Of a stretch of 64,000 nt of DNA, positions 26,416 to 34,783 are shown one piece after another. Source of the DNA: Leeia oryzae DSM 17879 (GTDB taxonomy: Bacteria; Pseudomonadota; Gammaproteobacteria; Burkholderiales; Leeiaceae); contig NZ_AQXU01000025.1 of assembly GCF_000376945.1 (NCBI RefSeq), positions 186,001 to 250,000 of the forward strand, in the 5' to 3' direction. The notes below the pieces were generated by a model that saw nothing but the letters and a program-made list of their open reading frames with translations, was not told the origin of the DNA and made no database searches. How positions within the stretch are numbered: the stretch's first letter is position 1; every line of letters begins with the position of its first letter. The translations under genes and the position numbers were made by a program.

Positions 26416-27761
26416 CGCCCAACACACTTAAAGTCCTTATCATCGAAGATGACCCGCATGTTCTGGTAGGCTGCTCGCAGGCATTTGCGCTGGAAGAGAT
26501 TCCCACCCTGACAGCCACTTCGGCCGAAGAAGCCCTGCCGATGCTGGCGAAAGATTTTGCCGGCATTGTCATCTCGGATATCCGCCTGCCAGGCATGGAT
26601 GGTTTACAGTTGCTCAAGCAGATACGCCAGATGGACGCGACCCTGCCTGTGGTTCTAATTACCGGCCACGGTGCTATCAGCATGGCCGTTGATGCCATGC
26701 GAGACGGCGCCTATGATTTCATCGAAAAACCTTTCTCGCCGGAAAGACTGATTGAAGTGGCCAGACGAGCCATGGAGCAGCGACGACTGGCTTTGGAAGT
26801 TTCATTTTTGCGCAAGCAGTTACACGAGAAACCGCTGGAAGCCTTTCTGATTGGCCACTCGGCAGCCATGAAAACGTTACGTCAGCTGATCGCCAACCTG
26901 GCAGATACGGACGCCAACGTCCTGATTGAGGGGGAAACCGGCACCGGCAAAGAACTGGTAGCGCGTAGCTTGCACGATTTTAGTCGACGAAAGCTTCATG
27001 CCTTTGTGGCACTTAACTGCGGGGGGTTACCCGAAAGCCTGTTTGAGAGCGAGATTTTCGGGCATGAGGCTAATGCCTTTACCGGCGCGGGCAAGAAGCG
27101 GATCGGCAAGATCGAGCATGCACACCAAGGCACATTATTTCTTGATGAAATAGAAACCATGCCGATTGCGTTGCAGATTAAATTATTGCGGGTATTGCAA
27201 GACAGAAGGCTGGAACGCCTGGGATCAAACCAGACCATTCCCGTTGATTGCAGGATCATCGCAGCCACCAAAGAAGATCTGGAACAGCATAGTAAAGCCG
27301 GGCATTTCCGTACCGATCTTTATTACCGTCTGAATGTCGCCACACTTGCCATTCCGCCACTACGTCAGCGCAAGGAAGACATACCACTCTTGTTTGAGCA
27401 TTTCCTGCATGAATCGACATTGCGCTTTGAACGAGAAGTCCCGCCGCCGGATAGAAGCACCATGGCCAGCCTTCAGTCGCATGACTGGCCGGGCAATGTC
27501 CGGGAGCTGAAAAATGTTGCAGAGCGGTACGCCTTGGGCCTGCCGATTTTCAAAAGTGCCATGATCCCTGAAAAAACAGGTGCTCAGAATTTTGCCCAAG
27601 CAGTAGAAACATTTGAGAAAGCACTCATACGCGACGCGCTGGCCCACTATCAGGGCAATCTGACGCAAGCAAGCCAGGCACTCGGTATGGCTAAAACAAC
27701 ACTGTTTGATAAAGTGAAGAAGTACAACCTGAAGGATGAATCAACGGGCACTGGCAACTAG
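26412..27761 (+). CDS. aauR: Sigma-54-dependent response regulator, AauR/DctD type
   Basis: The 449-residue NtrC-family protein has a receiver domain (phosphoacceptor Asp56 in VISDIRLPGMDG), an AAA+ domain (Walker A GETGTGKE near 176, Walker B TLFLDEIE) and a Fis-type HTH at the C-terminus (LTQASQALGMAKTTLFDKVK). The sigma-54 contact loop reads NAFTGA instead of GAFTGA. It begins inside the kinase stop codon (ATGA). With a sigma-54 promoter and AauR-like sites ahead of gltI, it is the expected activator of this operon. Choice of aauR over dctD rests on the linked transporter. Confidence 0.9.
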   Translation: MTPNTLKVLIIEDDPHVLVGCSQAFALEEIPTLTATSAEEALPMLAKDFAGIVISDIRLPGMDGLQLLKQIRQMDATLPVVLITGHGAISMAVDAMRDGAYDFIEKPFSPERLIEVARRAMEQRRLALEVSFLRKQLHEKPLEAFLIGHSAAMKTLRQLIANLADTDANVLIEGETGTGKELVARSLHDFSRRKLHAFVALNCGGLPESLFESEIFGHEANAFTGAGKKRIGKIEHAHQGTLFLDEIETMPIALQIKLLRVLQDRRLERLGSNQTIPVDCRIIAATKEDLEQHSKAGHFRTDLYYRLNVATLAIPPLRQRKEDIPLLFEHFLHESTLRFEREVPPPDRSTMASLQSHDWPGNVRELKNVAERYALGLPIFKSAMIPEKTGAQNFAQAVETFEKALIRDALAHYQGNLTQASQALGMAKTTLFDKVKKYNLKDESTGTGN

Positions 27762-27800
27762 AAAAACGCAACATGCCAGCATGTACAGCTGGAAGCTTGC

Positions 27801-28280
27801 CTAGCCCAACGCTTTTTCTATGGTAGCCGCCATTTTTTCCGGCTTGGTAAATGGCGCAAAACGCTTGATGACTTTGCCATCACGGCCGATCAGGAACTTG
27901 GTGAAATTCCAGCGAATGGGCTGCCCCAGCAGGCCGCGCGCCTCTTGCTTTAGCCAGCGGTACAGCGGGTGTGCCTGCGGGCCATTGACCTCAATGCGTT
28001 CAAACATCGGGAAGCGCACACCAAAGTTGGTCTCGCAAAAGGTACCGATCTCGGCAGCCGTCCCCGGCTCTTGCTGGCCAAACTGGTTGCATGGAAAGCC
28101 CAGAATCTCCAGTCCATCTTTGGCATATTGCTCGTAAAGCGCCTGCAAGCCGGCGTATTGCGGGGTAAAGCCACACTGGCTGGCGGTATTGACCACCAGT
28201 ACCACCTTGCCTGCAAATTCGCTCAGCGGTCTGGGTTGGCCGGCAAGCGTATTGGCAGAAAAATCGCTGAGTACCGGCAT
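27801..28280 (-). CDS. Glutathione peroxidase (Cys type)
   Basis: The 159-residue thioredoxin-fold peroxidase has catalytic Cys in [14 protein letters not shown] (Sec replaced by Cys), the [12 protein letters not shown] motif with Gln, and WNFTKFLI with Trp and Asn, the full catalytic tetrad of the family. Bacterial Cys-type members often use thioredoxin. The start at 28280 has GGGGAG upstream and lies two bases after the metW stop, so it is likely co-transcribed with metXW. Confidence 0.93.
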   Translation of the reverse strand: MPVLSDFSANTLAGQPRPLSEFAGKVVLVVNTASQCGFTPQYAGLQALYEQYAKDGLEILGFPCNQFGQQEPGTAAEIGTFCETNFGVRFPMFERIEVNGPQAHPLYRWLKQEARGLLGQPIRWNFTKFLIGRDGKVIKRFAPFTKPEKMAATIEKALG

Positions 28281-28282
28281 GT

Positions 28283-28885
28283 TTACTCCCCTTTGAAACG
28301 GTAGATGGCCACGCTGGCAAACAGATTGGGCAAGAACGGAACATGCTCGCCCTCGTGCAGCTGGCGGGTTTCCAGCGCCTGGAACCCCAGTTCATGGCAC
28401 AGACGACTAAAATCTTTGATGGTACAAAAGTGGATGTTCGGCGTGTCGTACCACTGATACGGAATCAGGTCCGAGACGGGCATGCGCCCGCGCAAAATCT
28501 GCCAGCGGTTTTCCCAGAAACCAAAATTGGGAAACGACACGATGCACTCCTTGCCCACTCGCACCATTTCTTTCAGGATGCCCTCGATATCACGCATCGA
28601 CTGGATGGTATGGCTGAGGATTACATAATCAAACGTGCCGCTTTCAAACATCGACAGACCGGCTTCCAGGTTACTCTGGATGGCATGAACGCCGTGTTCC
28701 AGACAAGACACGATATTGGCATCGTCACGGTCGACACCGTAGCCGGTCACCTGACGTTCCTGCTGCAAAAATGCCATCAGGGACCCGTCACCACACCCCA
28801 GATCCAGTACCCGGCTACCAGGGGTAATCTGTTCGGCAATCTGTTTGAACTCTGGCCGGATATTCAATGTTTCAGCGTCAGCCAT
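28283..28885 (-). CDS. metW: Methionine biosynthesis protein MetW (methyltransferase fold)
   Basis: The 200-residue protein has a class I methyltransferase motif, [15 protein letters not shown], near residue 25, and the MetW landmarks [17 protein letters not shown] and [20 protein letters not shown]. It is required together with MetX for homoserine acylation in several proteobacteria. Its ATG shares one base with the metX stop (TAATG), so translation is coupled. Confidence 0.94.
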   Translation of the reverse strand: MADAETLNIRPEFKQIAEQITPGSRVLDLGCGDGSLMAFLQQERQVTGYGVDRDDANIVSCLEHGVHAIQSNLEAGLSMFESGTFDYVILSHTIQSMRDIEGILKEMVRVGKECIVSFPNFGFWENRWQILRGRMPVSDLIPYQWYDTPNIHFCTIKDFSRLCHELGFQALETRQLHEGEHVPFLPNLFASVAIYRFKGE

Positions 28886-30033
28886 TACGCGACCTCACTA
28901 TAAATTCGTTGCATGTAATGCCGCATCACCGCGAAATACTGCGGGTCGTCCATCAGGAAGGCATCGTGCCCGTGCGTGGATTCGATTTCGGCATAAGTCA
29001 CCTTGTGGCGGTTATCCACCAGTGCTTTCACGATTTCGCGCGAGCGGTCTGGCGAAAAGCGCCAGTCAGAATCAAACGAGGCGATCAGGAAAGAGGCCTT
29101 GGCACGAGCCAGCGCGCGGGTCAGGTTACCCTCGCCATAACGTCGGGCCGGATCAAAATAATCCAGCGCCTTGGTCATCAGTAGGTAGGTGTTGGCATCG
29201 AAATACCCGGCAAACTTGTCCCCCTGATAACGCAGGTAAGACTCGATCTCGAACTCGACATCAAAGCTGTACTGGAATTTTTCGTTACGCAGCATGCGGC
29301 CGAATTTTTCGCCCATGCCGTCATCTGACAGATAGGTGATGTGACCCAGCATCCGCGCCAGCCGCAGCCCGCGGGTTGGCACCACGCCATGCTGGTAATA
29401 GTCGCCGTTATGGAACTCCGGATCGGTCAGGATCGCCTGGCGGGCTACATCGTTAAAGGCAATATTCTGGGCAGACAACTTCGGCGCAGAGGCAATGACC
29501 ACGGCGTGTCGAATCCGTTCAGGGAAGCTCATGGTCCACATCAGGGCCTGCATGCCACCCAGACTCCCCCCGACCACCGCCGCCCATTGGTGGATACCAA
29601 GGCGGTCTGACAAGCGTGCCTGGGAATCTACCCAATCCTTGACCGTCACCACCGGGAAGCTGGAGCCATAAGGCTGGCCAGTAGCCGGATTGATGGAAGA
29701 AGGTCCGGTCGATCCATGACAGCCGCCCAGATTATTCACCCCAACCACAAAAAAGTGATTGGTATCAATCGGTTTGCCCGGCCCGATCATGGTATCCCAC
29801 CAGCCAGGGTATTTTTCATCGGCATGGTGGCGCCCGGCCACGTGATGATGGCCGGACAGCGCATGGCAAATCAGGATGGCGTTGGATGCATCTGCATTGA
29901 GCGTGCCATAGGTTTCATAGACCAGATCGTAATTGGCCATATCCACGCCACAGGTCAACGCCAGTGGCTCATCAAAATGTGCCGTCTGTGGCACGACAAT
30001 CCCGACTGATGACGAGTCTCTTTGAGAGGACAT
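28885..30033 (-). CDS. metX: Homoserine O-acyltransferase
   Basis: The 382-residue alpha/beta hydrolase has the nucleophile Ser in the [15 protein letters not shown] elbow, and Asp and His late in the chain ([12 protein letters not shown] holds the catalytic His). [13 protein letters not shown] near residue 55 is the oxyanion region. It acylates homoserine in methionine synthesis; with metW in the same operon, beta- and gammaproteobacterial enzymes of this type often prefer succinyl-CoA, so acetyl versus succinyl specificity is left open. It is preceded by an unusual structured leader with a terminator. Confidence 0.93.
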   Translation of the reverse strand: MSSQRDSSSVGIVVPQTAHFDEPLALTCGVDMANYDLVYETYGTLNADASNAILICHALSGHHHVAGRHHADEKYPGWWDTMIGPGKPIDTNHFFVVGVNNLGGCHGSTGPSSINPATGQPYGSSFPVVTVKDWVDSQARLSDRLGIHQWAAVVGGSLGGMQALMWTMSFPERIRHAVVIASAPKLSAQNIAFNDVARQAILTDPEFHNGDYYQHGVVPTRGLRLARMLGHITYLSDDGMGEKFGRMLRNEKFQYSFDVEFEIESYLRYQGDKFAGYFDANTYLLMTKALDYFDPARRYGEGNLTRALARAKASFLIASFDSDWRFSPDRSREIVKALVDNRHKVTYAEIESTHGHDAFLMDDPQYFAVMRHYMQRIYSEVA

Positions 30034-30255
30034 AAAAACTCCGGCAGTTTGTCTCCACCAGCGGTGTTATCTGGCGGCAAACCACAAAAAACAAAAAACC
30101 CGCAGGCCAGAAAGCGCAACGGGTTTATAGATTCACTCGCACGCTTTAGCCCCATTTATTACGCGCCGGCAAGCTGTTTTCAAATCGGCGCGGAGCCGCT
30201 TTGCAAGCAAGCTCCAGTTGTTGGCAAATGTATACCTAAGCAGGGGGAGTGTCAA
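30033..30255 (-). promoter_or_regulatory. metXW promoter and structured 5' leader, candidate riboswitch or attenuator
   Basis: Read on the minus strand, a perfect TTGACA box (30255-30250) is followed 17 bp later by TACATT (or TATACA at 15 bp), placing a start near 30220. The leader of about 187 nt then shows GGAGC/GCTCC (30215-30192) and GCGCCG/CGGCGC (30191-30163) stems. An AAACCCG/CGGGTTT hairpin (30126-30096) with two T6 tracts follows, ending about 50 nt before the metX ATG. A frame opening at 30155 runs through the terminator into metX out of phase and contains no Met run. I do not recognise a known SAM or SAH riboswitch consensus. Confidence 0.6.
30084..30126 (-). terminator. Intrinsic terminator inside the metX leader
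   Basis: On the minus strand the 7-bp stem AAACCCG/CGGGTTT encloses a 17-base loop and is followed by TTTTTTGTTTTTT. It precedes, not follows, a gene on this strand, which is the mark of transcription attenuation. It cannot serve a plus-strand gene because the T-tract lies on the other side. Confidence 0.78.
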
Positions 30256-30452
30256 TTGCAAGGCGTTTGCCAGCAAGGGAGCAACCAGCCTGGCATGCAA
30301 ATGACTTACGACAAACTACAGCAAACAGCCATCAAATTGGGACTGATTTGATTTAACACAAAGAGCCACCCCCGCTGCTTTGACACGATGGATGGCGTCG
30401 TTGCGTCCAGACCTGGATATATCACTACCGTGCTTTATTAAAGGACTCCTCC

Positions 30453-31703
30453 ATGTCACCCTTGCTGATCAGTGGTCTGATCTTCCTCTTTGCCCTGTCC
30501 GGTTTCCTGATAATGAAGAAAAGAGCTGGCAAAACCATACCATCCGACGGCCCTCCTGACGCTGCGCCTGACATGGAACGTATCGGATGGCAGGGACAAC
30601 TCTGGCGTGCGGGTGTGATGCTGGCTGCCGTTGCCGCCCTTGTCTACGGCTTTTTCTTTCTGATGTTTCGGGATCAGACAGGCTGGATCGACAAGTTTCA
30701 GCTGATCGTGATGCAGGAACCCACACGCTACGTGACCATGCCGCGCGTGATTGCATTCGTGCTCCTGGCCGTTCTGGTGTGTGTTCTGCTACTAAGGACT
30801 CTGCGCAAGATGCTGTTTCCCGCAGGTCTCGGTCGCGGGTATTTAAGAGCCGCCGTTGCGCTGTCAATCCTTGGACTTGGGTTACAGATTGGACTGATCG
30901 CCGTCATTTTCATGGATGATATGGAGGCCGGCAATATTGCAACCCGCATCACATGGAAACTGGATCCGCAAGGCTATATACATGATCAGGCCATGCTCGC
31001 ACTCAAAAAGGAGCTGACTGAACGCCCGGAGAACTATTGCCTGCAACTCCGGCTAAAGGACCCCATCAGCATCACGGCCAATAACATCGGCCTGGATGGC
31101 CAGGGTAGTAGCTATGCGTTTTCTCACCCAGAAGCCATGGTGATACTCAATAACCGCATGCCGTACATATGCACAGAAACGGCTAAAAGGGACATTGCCT
31201 ACCGGCTCGCCAGTAATTTCGCTTTCCTCAGCCAGTTTAAAACCCGGTGCCCAACCCTGAGCGCCAGCAGGTATTGCACAGAGACTGCCAACAATCTGCT
31301 GGATTATGGCACCCCGACACCACCGGACTGGATGGCCAGTACCCACATCAAGGACGAGAACGACCCGGACAAAGGCATCCTCAGCGTCATGGCCCTGATG
31401 CCGGACAACCCCGGCTACATGCTGAGCGTGATGGAAGACTGGGACAAAGAGAAACCTGTCGAGCAGCTGGAAGAAGCGATCCGCAACCGACAGTACAGTC
31501 CGCAGGACAACAGGGCAGAACTGTTTGCATTCGATTGCAAAACAGGGACACACCGCAGCATCTGGGTAGATGTACATCCAGGAAAATCTTACCGCTGGTG
31601 GGAAGTCTACAAAGGAGAGAACCTCAATACAGCCCCTGCTGAAGCAGCCTATGCTAAAAACACAGTGGGCGACCGTATGTATTTTAACGCCTGCTTTACC
31701 TGA
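30453..31703 (+). CDS. Membrane protein with four helices and a Cys-rich exported domain, unrecognised
   Basis: The 416-residue protein has hydrophobic helices at about 4-21, 52-73, 95-116 and 130-153. A soluble region of about 260 residues follows and has six cysteines (in ENYCLQL, PYICTE, TRCPTL, RYCTE, AFDCKTG and NACFT) that could make three disulfides if it faces the periplasm. The C-terminal 60 residues (IWVDVHPGKSYRWWEVY) resemble the beta-rich end of small surface proteins, but I cannot name a family. The start at 30453 has AAAGGACTCC upstream. It stands alone between metX and a convergent regulator gene. Confidence 0.72.
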   Translation: MSPLLISGLIFLFALSGFLIMKKRAGKTIPSDGPPDAAPDMERIGWQGQLWRAGVMLAAVAALVYGFFFLMFRDQTGWIDKFQLIVMQEPTRYVTMPRVIAFVLLAVLVCVLLLRTLRKMLFPAGLGRGYLRAAVALSILGLGLQIGLIAVIFMDDMEAGNIATRITWKLDPQGYIHDQAMLALKKELTERPENYCLQLRLKDPISITANNIGLDGQGSSYAFSHPEAMVILNNRMPYICTETAKRDIAYRLASNFAFLSQFKTRCPTLSASRYCTETANNLLDYGTPTPPDWMASTHIKDENDPDKGILSVMALMPDNPGYMLSVMEDWDKEKPVEQLEEAIRNRQYSPQDNRAELFAFDCKTGTHRSIWVDVHPGKSYRWWEVYKGENLNTAPAEAAYAKNTVGDRMYFNACFT

Positions 31704-31735
31704 GCATCATGATGCCGTAGCCTGTTATCAGGCCT

Positions 31736-31755
31736 TCCGGCCTTGCCGGGCCGGA
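31736..31755. other. GC-rich stem-loop between convergent genes
   Basis: TCCGGCC and GGCCGGA pair around a 6-base loop, 33 bp after the upstream stop and 14 bp before the converging stop. Neither side has a T-tract, so termination is only possible, not shown. Confidence 0.4.
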
Positions 31756-31768
31756 CTTCCATGATGTC

Positions 31769-32749
31769 TCAGGCTGCCTCGACCAATTGCATCCTCAGCA
31801 TGGCGGGCGGGGCTTCTTCGAACTTGCCCCAGACGCGGCGGAAATCTCTTGCAGAGCCGAAACCGGCCTGTTCCGAGATGCGCTCGATCGACAAGCCGGT
31901 GCTTTCGACCAGCTGGCGCGCATAAGCAATGCGCAGGCGCTGCTGGTAATCCAGCACGCTAACACCGGTATGCTGCCGAAACAGGCGGCTAAGGTTGCGC
32001 ACACTCATGCAGGCGATATCGGCCAGTTCATCGAGCGACCAGTGTCGCCCCGGATGCTGGCTGATGGCGTCCTGGACGCGGTGGATGGCGGGGTGCATGT
32101 GATTGCGCCCTTCCAGCCAGGGGGATAGCTGCGGGTCGTGACCGCTCCGGCGCAAGAACACCACCATGTGGCGTGCCACTTGCTGGGCCAGTGCAGCACC
32201 ACCCAGTTTTTCGATCAGAAACAGGGCCAGATCAATACCGGCGGTGATGCCGGCACTGGTAAAGACATTACCATCCTGTACAAAAATGCGGTCATCTTCC
32301 ACCTTGGCTTGCGGCGCAATAGTTTTCAGCCGGTCTATCAGCGTGTGGTGGGTGGTGCAGCGCCGACCGTTGAGCAGACCGGCCTTGCCGGCCAACTGCG
32401 CTGCAGAACAGACGCATGCCAGACGGTGGGCAGGGGTAATGACCTGCTTGAGCCAATCCACCACTTGTGTCGCTTCTGGCAAGGCATACATTTCTGCAGA
32501 GCGGGTGGCGCCGGCCAGCATGACCAGCGCATTGGCAGGCAATGTGGCCGGCAATGGCTGCAAATCACCTACGCTGACCCCCAGCGAACTCATGATCTTG
32601 TCCGTGGGTGCCACCAGATGCAGCTTGAAGGCACCGCCCAACTGGCTGGCGATGCGGAAAGCCTCGGCCGGACCGGCCAGGTCCAGCATCAGGAACCCCG
32701 GGGTCAGGACAAAATAAACCGGTAATGCCGGAAGTTGTTCAGGAGACAT
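31769..32749 (-). CDS. GlxA-type regulator (DJ-1/PfpI domain plus AraC HTH)
   Basis: The 326-residue protein has an N-terminal DJ-1/PfpI fold (1 to about 190; LDLAGPAEAFRIA, then ACVCSAAQLAGKAGLLNGRR with the elbow cysteine) and a C-terminal AraC double HTH (about 225-320; LDELADIACMSVRNLSRLFR and ISEQAGFGSARDFRRVW). Such regulators sense small molecules, often amino-acid derivatives. Its start overlaps the end of the DMT transporter gene by 11 bp, so the two form one operon and the regulator probably controls export of its ligand. Confidence 0.9.
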   Translation of the reverse strand: MSPEQLPALPVYFVLTPGFLMLDLAGPAEAFRIASQLGGAFKLHLVAPTDKIMSSLGVSVGDLQPLPATLPANALVMLAGATRSAEMYALPEATQVVDWLKQVITPAHRLACVCSAAQLAGKAGLLNGRRCTTHHTLIDRLKTIAPQAKVEDDRIFVQDGNVFTSAGITAGIDLALFLIEKLGGAALAQQVARHMVVFLRRSGHDPQLSPWLEGRNHMHPAIHRVQDAISQHPGRHWSLDELADIACMSVRNLSRLFRQHTGVSVLDYQQRLRIAYARQLVESTGLSIERISEQAGFGSARDFRRVWGKFEEAPPAMLRMQLVEAA

Positions 32750-33647
32750 ACGCTACCCCGAATTTCTGCCGATACCAGCGCATACCTGATGCGCCGAATA
32801 CGTTCACAATCAAACCGAACATCAGCAATGCACAGCCACCCCATTGCAAGCCGCTCAGTTGCTCCCCAAACACCAGCCATGCGGTAATCAGCCCCACCAC
32901 CGGAACCAACAAGCTAAATGGAGCCACTTTGTTGGCAGGATGCATGGATAACAGTTTACTCCAAAGCCCGTAACCCAGCAGGGTGGCCACCCAGGCCAGG
33001 TAGGCAATGGCGGCGATGCTGACCAGATCAATATGGGTGACGGCTTGTGCTATTGCGCTTGGGCCTTCAAACACCAGCGACAGCAGGAAAAACGGAATCG
33101 GCGGCACCAGGCTGGCCCAGATGACAAAGGCAAACATATTGATGGGTCCGTGTTTGGCCACCTGACGGGTCACGATATTGCCGGTTGCCCACATGGAGGC
33201 CGCCGCCAGCGTAAACAGGAAGCCGGCAATCGGCATCCCGACCCCGTGCGACAAAGCGATCAGCAGCAGCCCGCCCGCGGCCAGAAACAAGCCCAGCAGC
33301 TGGTTGATCTGCCAGTGCTCTTTCAGGAACAGGGCCGAAAACAGCAATGTAAAGAAGGCCTGGGATTGCAGTACCACCGATGTCAGACCGGTAGGCATGC
33401 CCACATGAATGGCAGTAAACAGAAAACCGAATTGCCCCACGGAGATGGTCAGGCCGTACGCCAGGTACAGCTTGAAAGGCACCTTGGGACGAGGCACCAG
33501 AAAGACGGCCGGTAATGCCGCCGTCAGAAAGCGCAGCCCCCCCAGCATGAGCGGCGGAATGCCGTGCAGGCCAAACTTGATGACAACAAAATTGACACCC
33601 CACACCAGTACAATCAGCAAGGCGAGTAATAAATGGCGGAATGGCAT
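32739..33647 (-). CDS. EamA-family (DMT) exporter
   Basis: The 302-residue protein has ten hydrophobic helices in two EamA repeats. Landmarks are WGVNFVVIKFGLHGIPPL at the start and GYGLWSKLLSMHPANKVAPF in the second repeat, as in the E. coli EamA (YdeD) cysteine/O-acetylserine exporter. The substrate is not known here. It is first in an operon with a GlxA-type regulator. A 19-bp inverted repeat lies 22 bp upstream of its start and may be the operator. Confidence 0.88.
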   Translation of the reverse strand: MPFRHLLLALLIVLVWGVNFVVIKFGLHGIPPLMLGGLRFLTAALPAVFLVPRPKVPFKLYLAYGLTISVGQFGFLFTAIHVGMPTGLTSVVLQSQAFFTLLFSALFLKEHWQINQLLGLFLAAGGLLLIALSHGVGMPIAGFLFTLAAASMWATGNIVTRQVAKHGPINMFAFVIWASLVPPIPFFLLSLVFEGPSAIAQAVTHIDLVSIAAIAYLAWVATLLGYGLWSKLLSMHPANKVAPFSLLVPVVGLITAWLVFGEQLSGLQWGGCALLMFGLIVNVFGASGMRWYRQKFGVAYVS

Positions 33648-33669
33648 GTTTGTCCTAACGTATTGATGA

Positions 33670-33688
33670 AAAAGCCAATCTGGCTTTT
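33670..33688. promoter_or_regulatory. 19-bp inverted repeat ahead of the EamA exporter
   Basis: AAAAGCCA-ATC-TGGCTTTT is a perfect 8-bp inverted repeat next to a possible -10 (TATACA on the minus strand, 33694-33689). It sits where transcription would start, the classical position for a repressor site. It could also form an RNA hairpin with four U residues, so a terminator reading away from eamA is an alternative. Confidence 0.45.
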
Positions 33689-33962
33689 GTATACAATTTA
33701 CAGCGTAACAATGCTACGGTTTGAACCACTCGCACAGGTACAGCTAACAGACAATTTTTGGCAACTGTACCGGTAGATACCCGGATGCTGGCAACAGGGG
33801 TTGCCATGGTGCATATCGCTAGGCACCTGCCACCCTACGCTGCAGTATGAATGGGGGTGCCGGGTATGGGTGGATATCGCGTTACTCCATTCACTCTAAC
33901 CACAATGCCGGCCTGTTGTTACGCAGGATGGTTGGAGCAAAGCGATATCCACCGACAACAGG
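33689..33962. repeat. Intergenic region with a long imperfect palindrome
   Basis: Perfect 12-bp arms GGTGGATATCGC (33869-33880) and GCGATATCCACC (33942-33953) flank 61 bases. Inside them CTCCA/TGGAG (33885/33933), AACCA/TGGTT (33898/33929) and CCTG/CAGG (33912/33924) also pair, so the 85-bp unit folds into one long hairpin. A related arm, GGTGTATATCGC, occurs at 62249. No gene is visible. It may be a dispersed palindromic element. Confidence 0.6.
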
Positions 33963-34742
33963 TTACGGGGTCACAATGACCTCGGACACATAACAGGGGT
34001 AGGACTGCCGCTGGTTTACGCTGCGTTTGGGGTCAAGCTCGAACGTGACCAGTGTCTGCGCGGTACTGGTTTCAGCAATAAGGGTTGCGTCTGGTGCAAA
34101 CGCCATCCCTACCCCGCCAAATGTCGGGCCATCGGGCTCATCCCCTTCTTTGTTGGAACTGACGACATAACTGCCGGAAACCAGCGCGGCCATGGCACAT
34201 GCGGTGCGCCAGCTGGCCAGCTCTGTGCCGGTCATCCGCGGGACGATAATCAGGTCTGCTCCGCTACGGCCATAAGCGCGCGCATGCTCGTTAAACATCA
34301 CCTCGGTACACAGCAAGACCCCGACCCGTATGCCTGCCAGTTCAAGCGTTTCAAACCCGGTTCTCCCGGTGTGAAACCAGTCACTTTCATACCAGCCGGG
34401 TTCGCCCGGGAAGTAATGCTTATGGTGCAGCAGACGGTACTCGCCTTGCTCCAGGGCAAAGGCTTCATTGGCCAGTTTCGCACCAGCCCAGACCGGACGG
34501 GACGAAAGCACCAGCGGTACACCCAGCTGACGCAAGGCGTCCAGCCCGGCTTCATGCTGCTGCACCGCAGTTGACGCAACATCTGTATCAAAGCGGTTAC
34601 TGATGCCAAACCAGCGGCCAAACGGCATCTCGTTGGTCACCAGCACATCCGGCGCGGCTTCACGGACCTGCCAGGCGATCTGTTGCCAGGTTTCTGATCC
34701 GGCCAGCAAATTAACGGGCCATTCGACAAAACAGACTTTCAC
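33963..34742 (-). CDS. Carbon-nitrogen hydrolase (nitrilase superfamily)
   Basis: The 259-residue amidohydrolase shows the Glu-Lys-Cys triad: Glu near 38 in LVTNEMPFG, Lys near 108 in LLHHKHYFPGE, and Cys near 144 in VGVLLCTEVMF. The GTG start at 34742 has TAAGGAG seven bases upstream. The substrate is unknown; the chain is short and lacks additional domains. A DJ-1/PfpI gene lies 42 bp upstream on the same strand when its stop is compared, so both may act on related nitrogen compounds such as nitriles, amides or isocyanides. Confidence 0.87.
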   Translation of the reverse strand: MKVCFVEWPVNLLAGSETWQQIAWQVREAAPDVLVTNEMPFGRWFGISNRFDTDVASTAVQQHEAGLDALRQLGVPLVLSSRPVWAGAKLANEAFALEQGEYRLLHHKHYFPGEPGWYESDWFHTGRTGFETLELAGIRVGVLLCTEVMFNEHARAYGRSGADLIIVPRMTGTELASWRTACAMAALVSGSYVVSSNKEGDEPDGPTFGGVGMAFAPDATLIAETSTAQTLVTFELDPKRSVNQRQSYPCYVSEVIVTP

Positions 34743-34783
34743 GGCAAGGCTCCTTACAAAAACATGGTGATCAAAGGTTTGGC

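Noticed and set aside
29955-30155. 66-residue frame in the metX leader as a leader peptide
   Set aside because: It has no Met-rich stretch, runs through the terminator and continues into metX out of phase, so it does not fit peptide-based attenuation.
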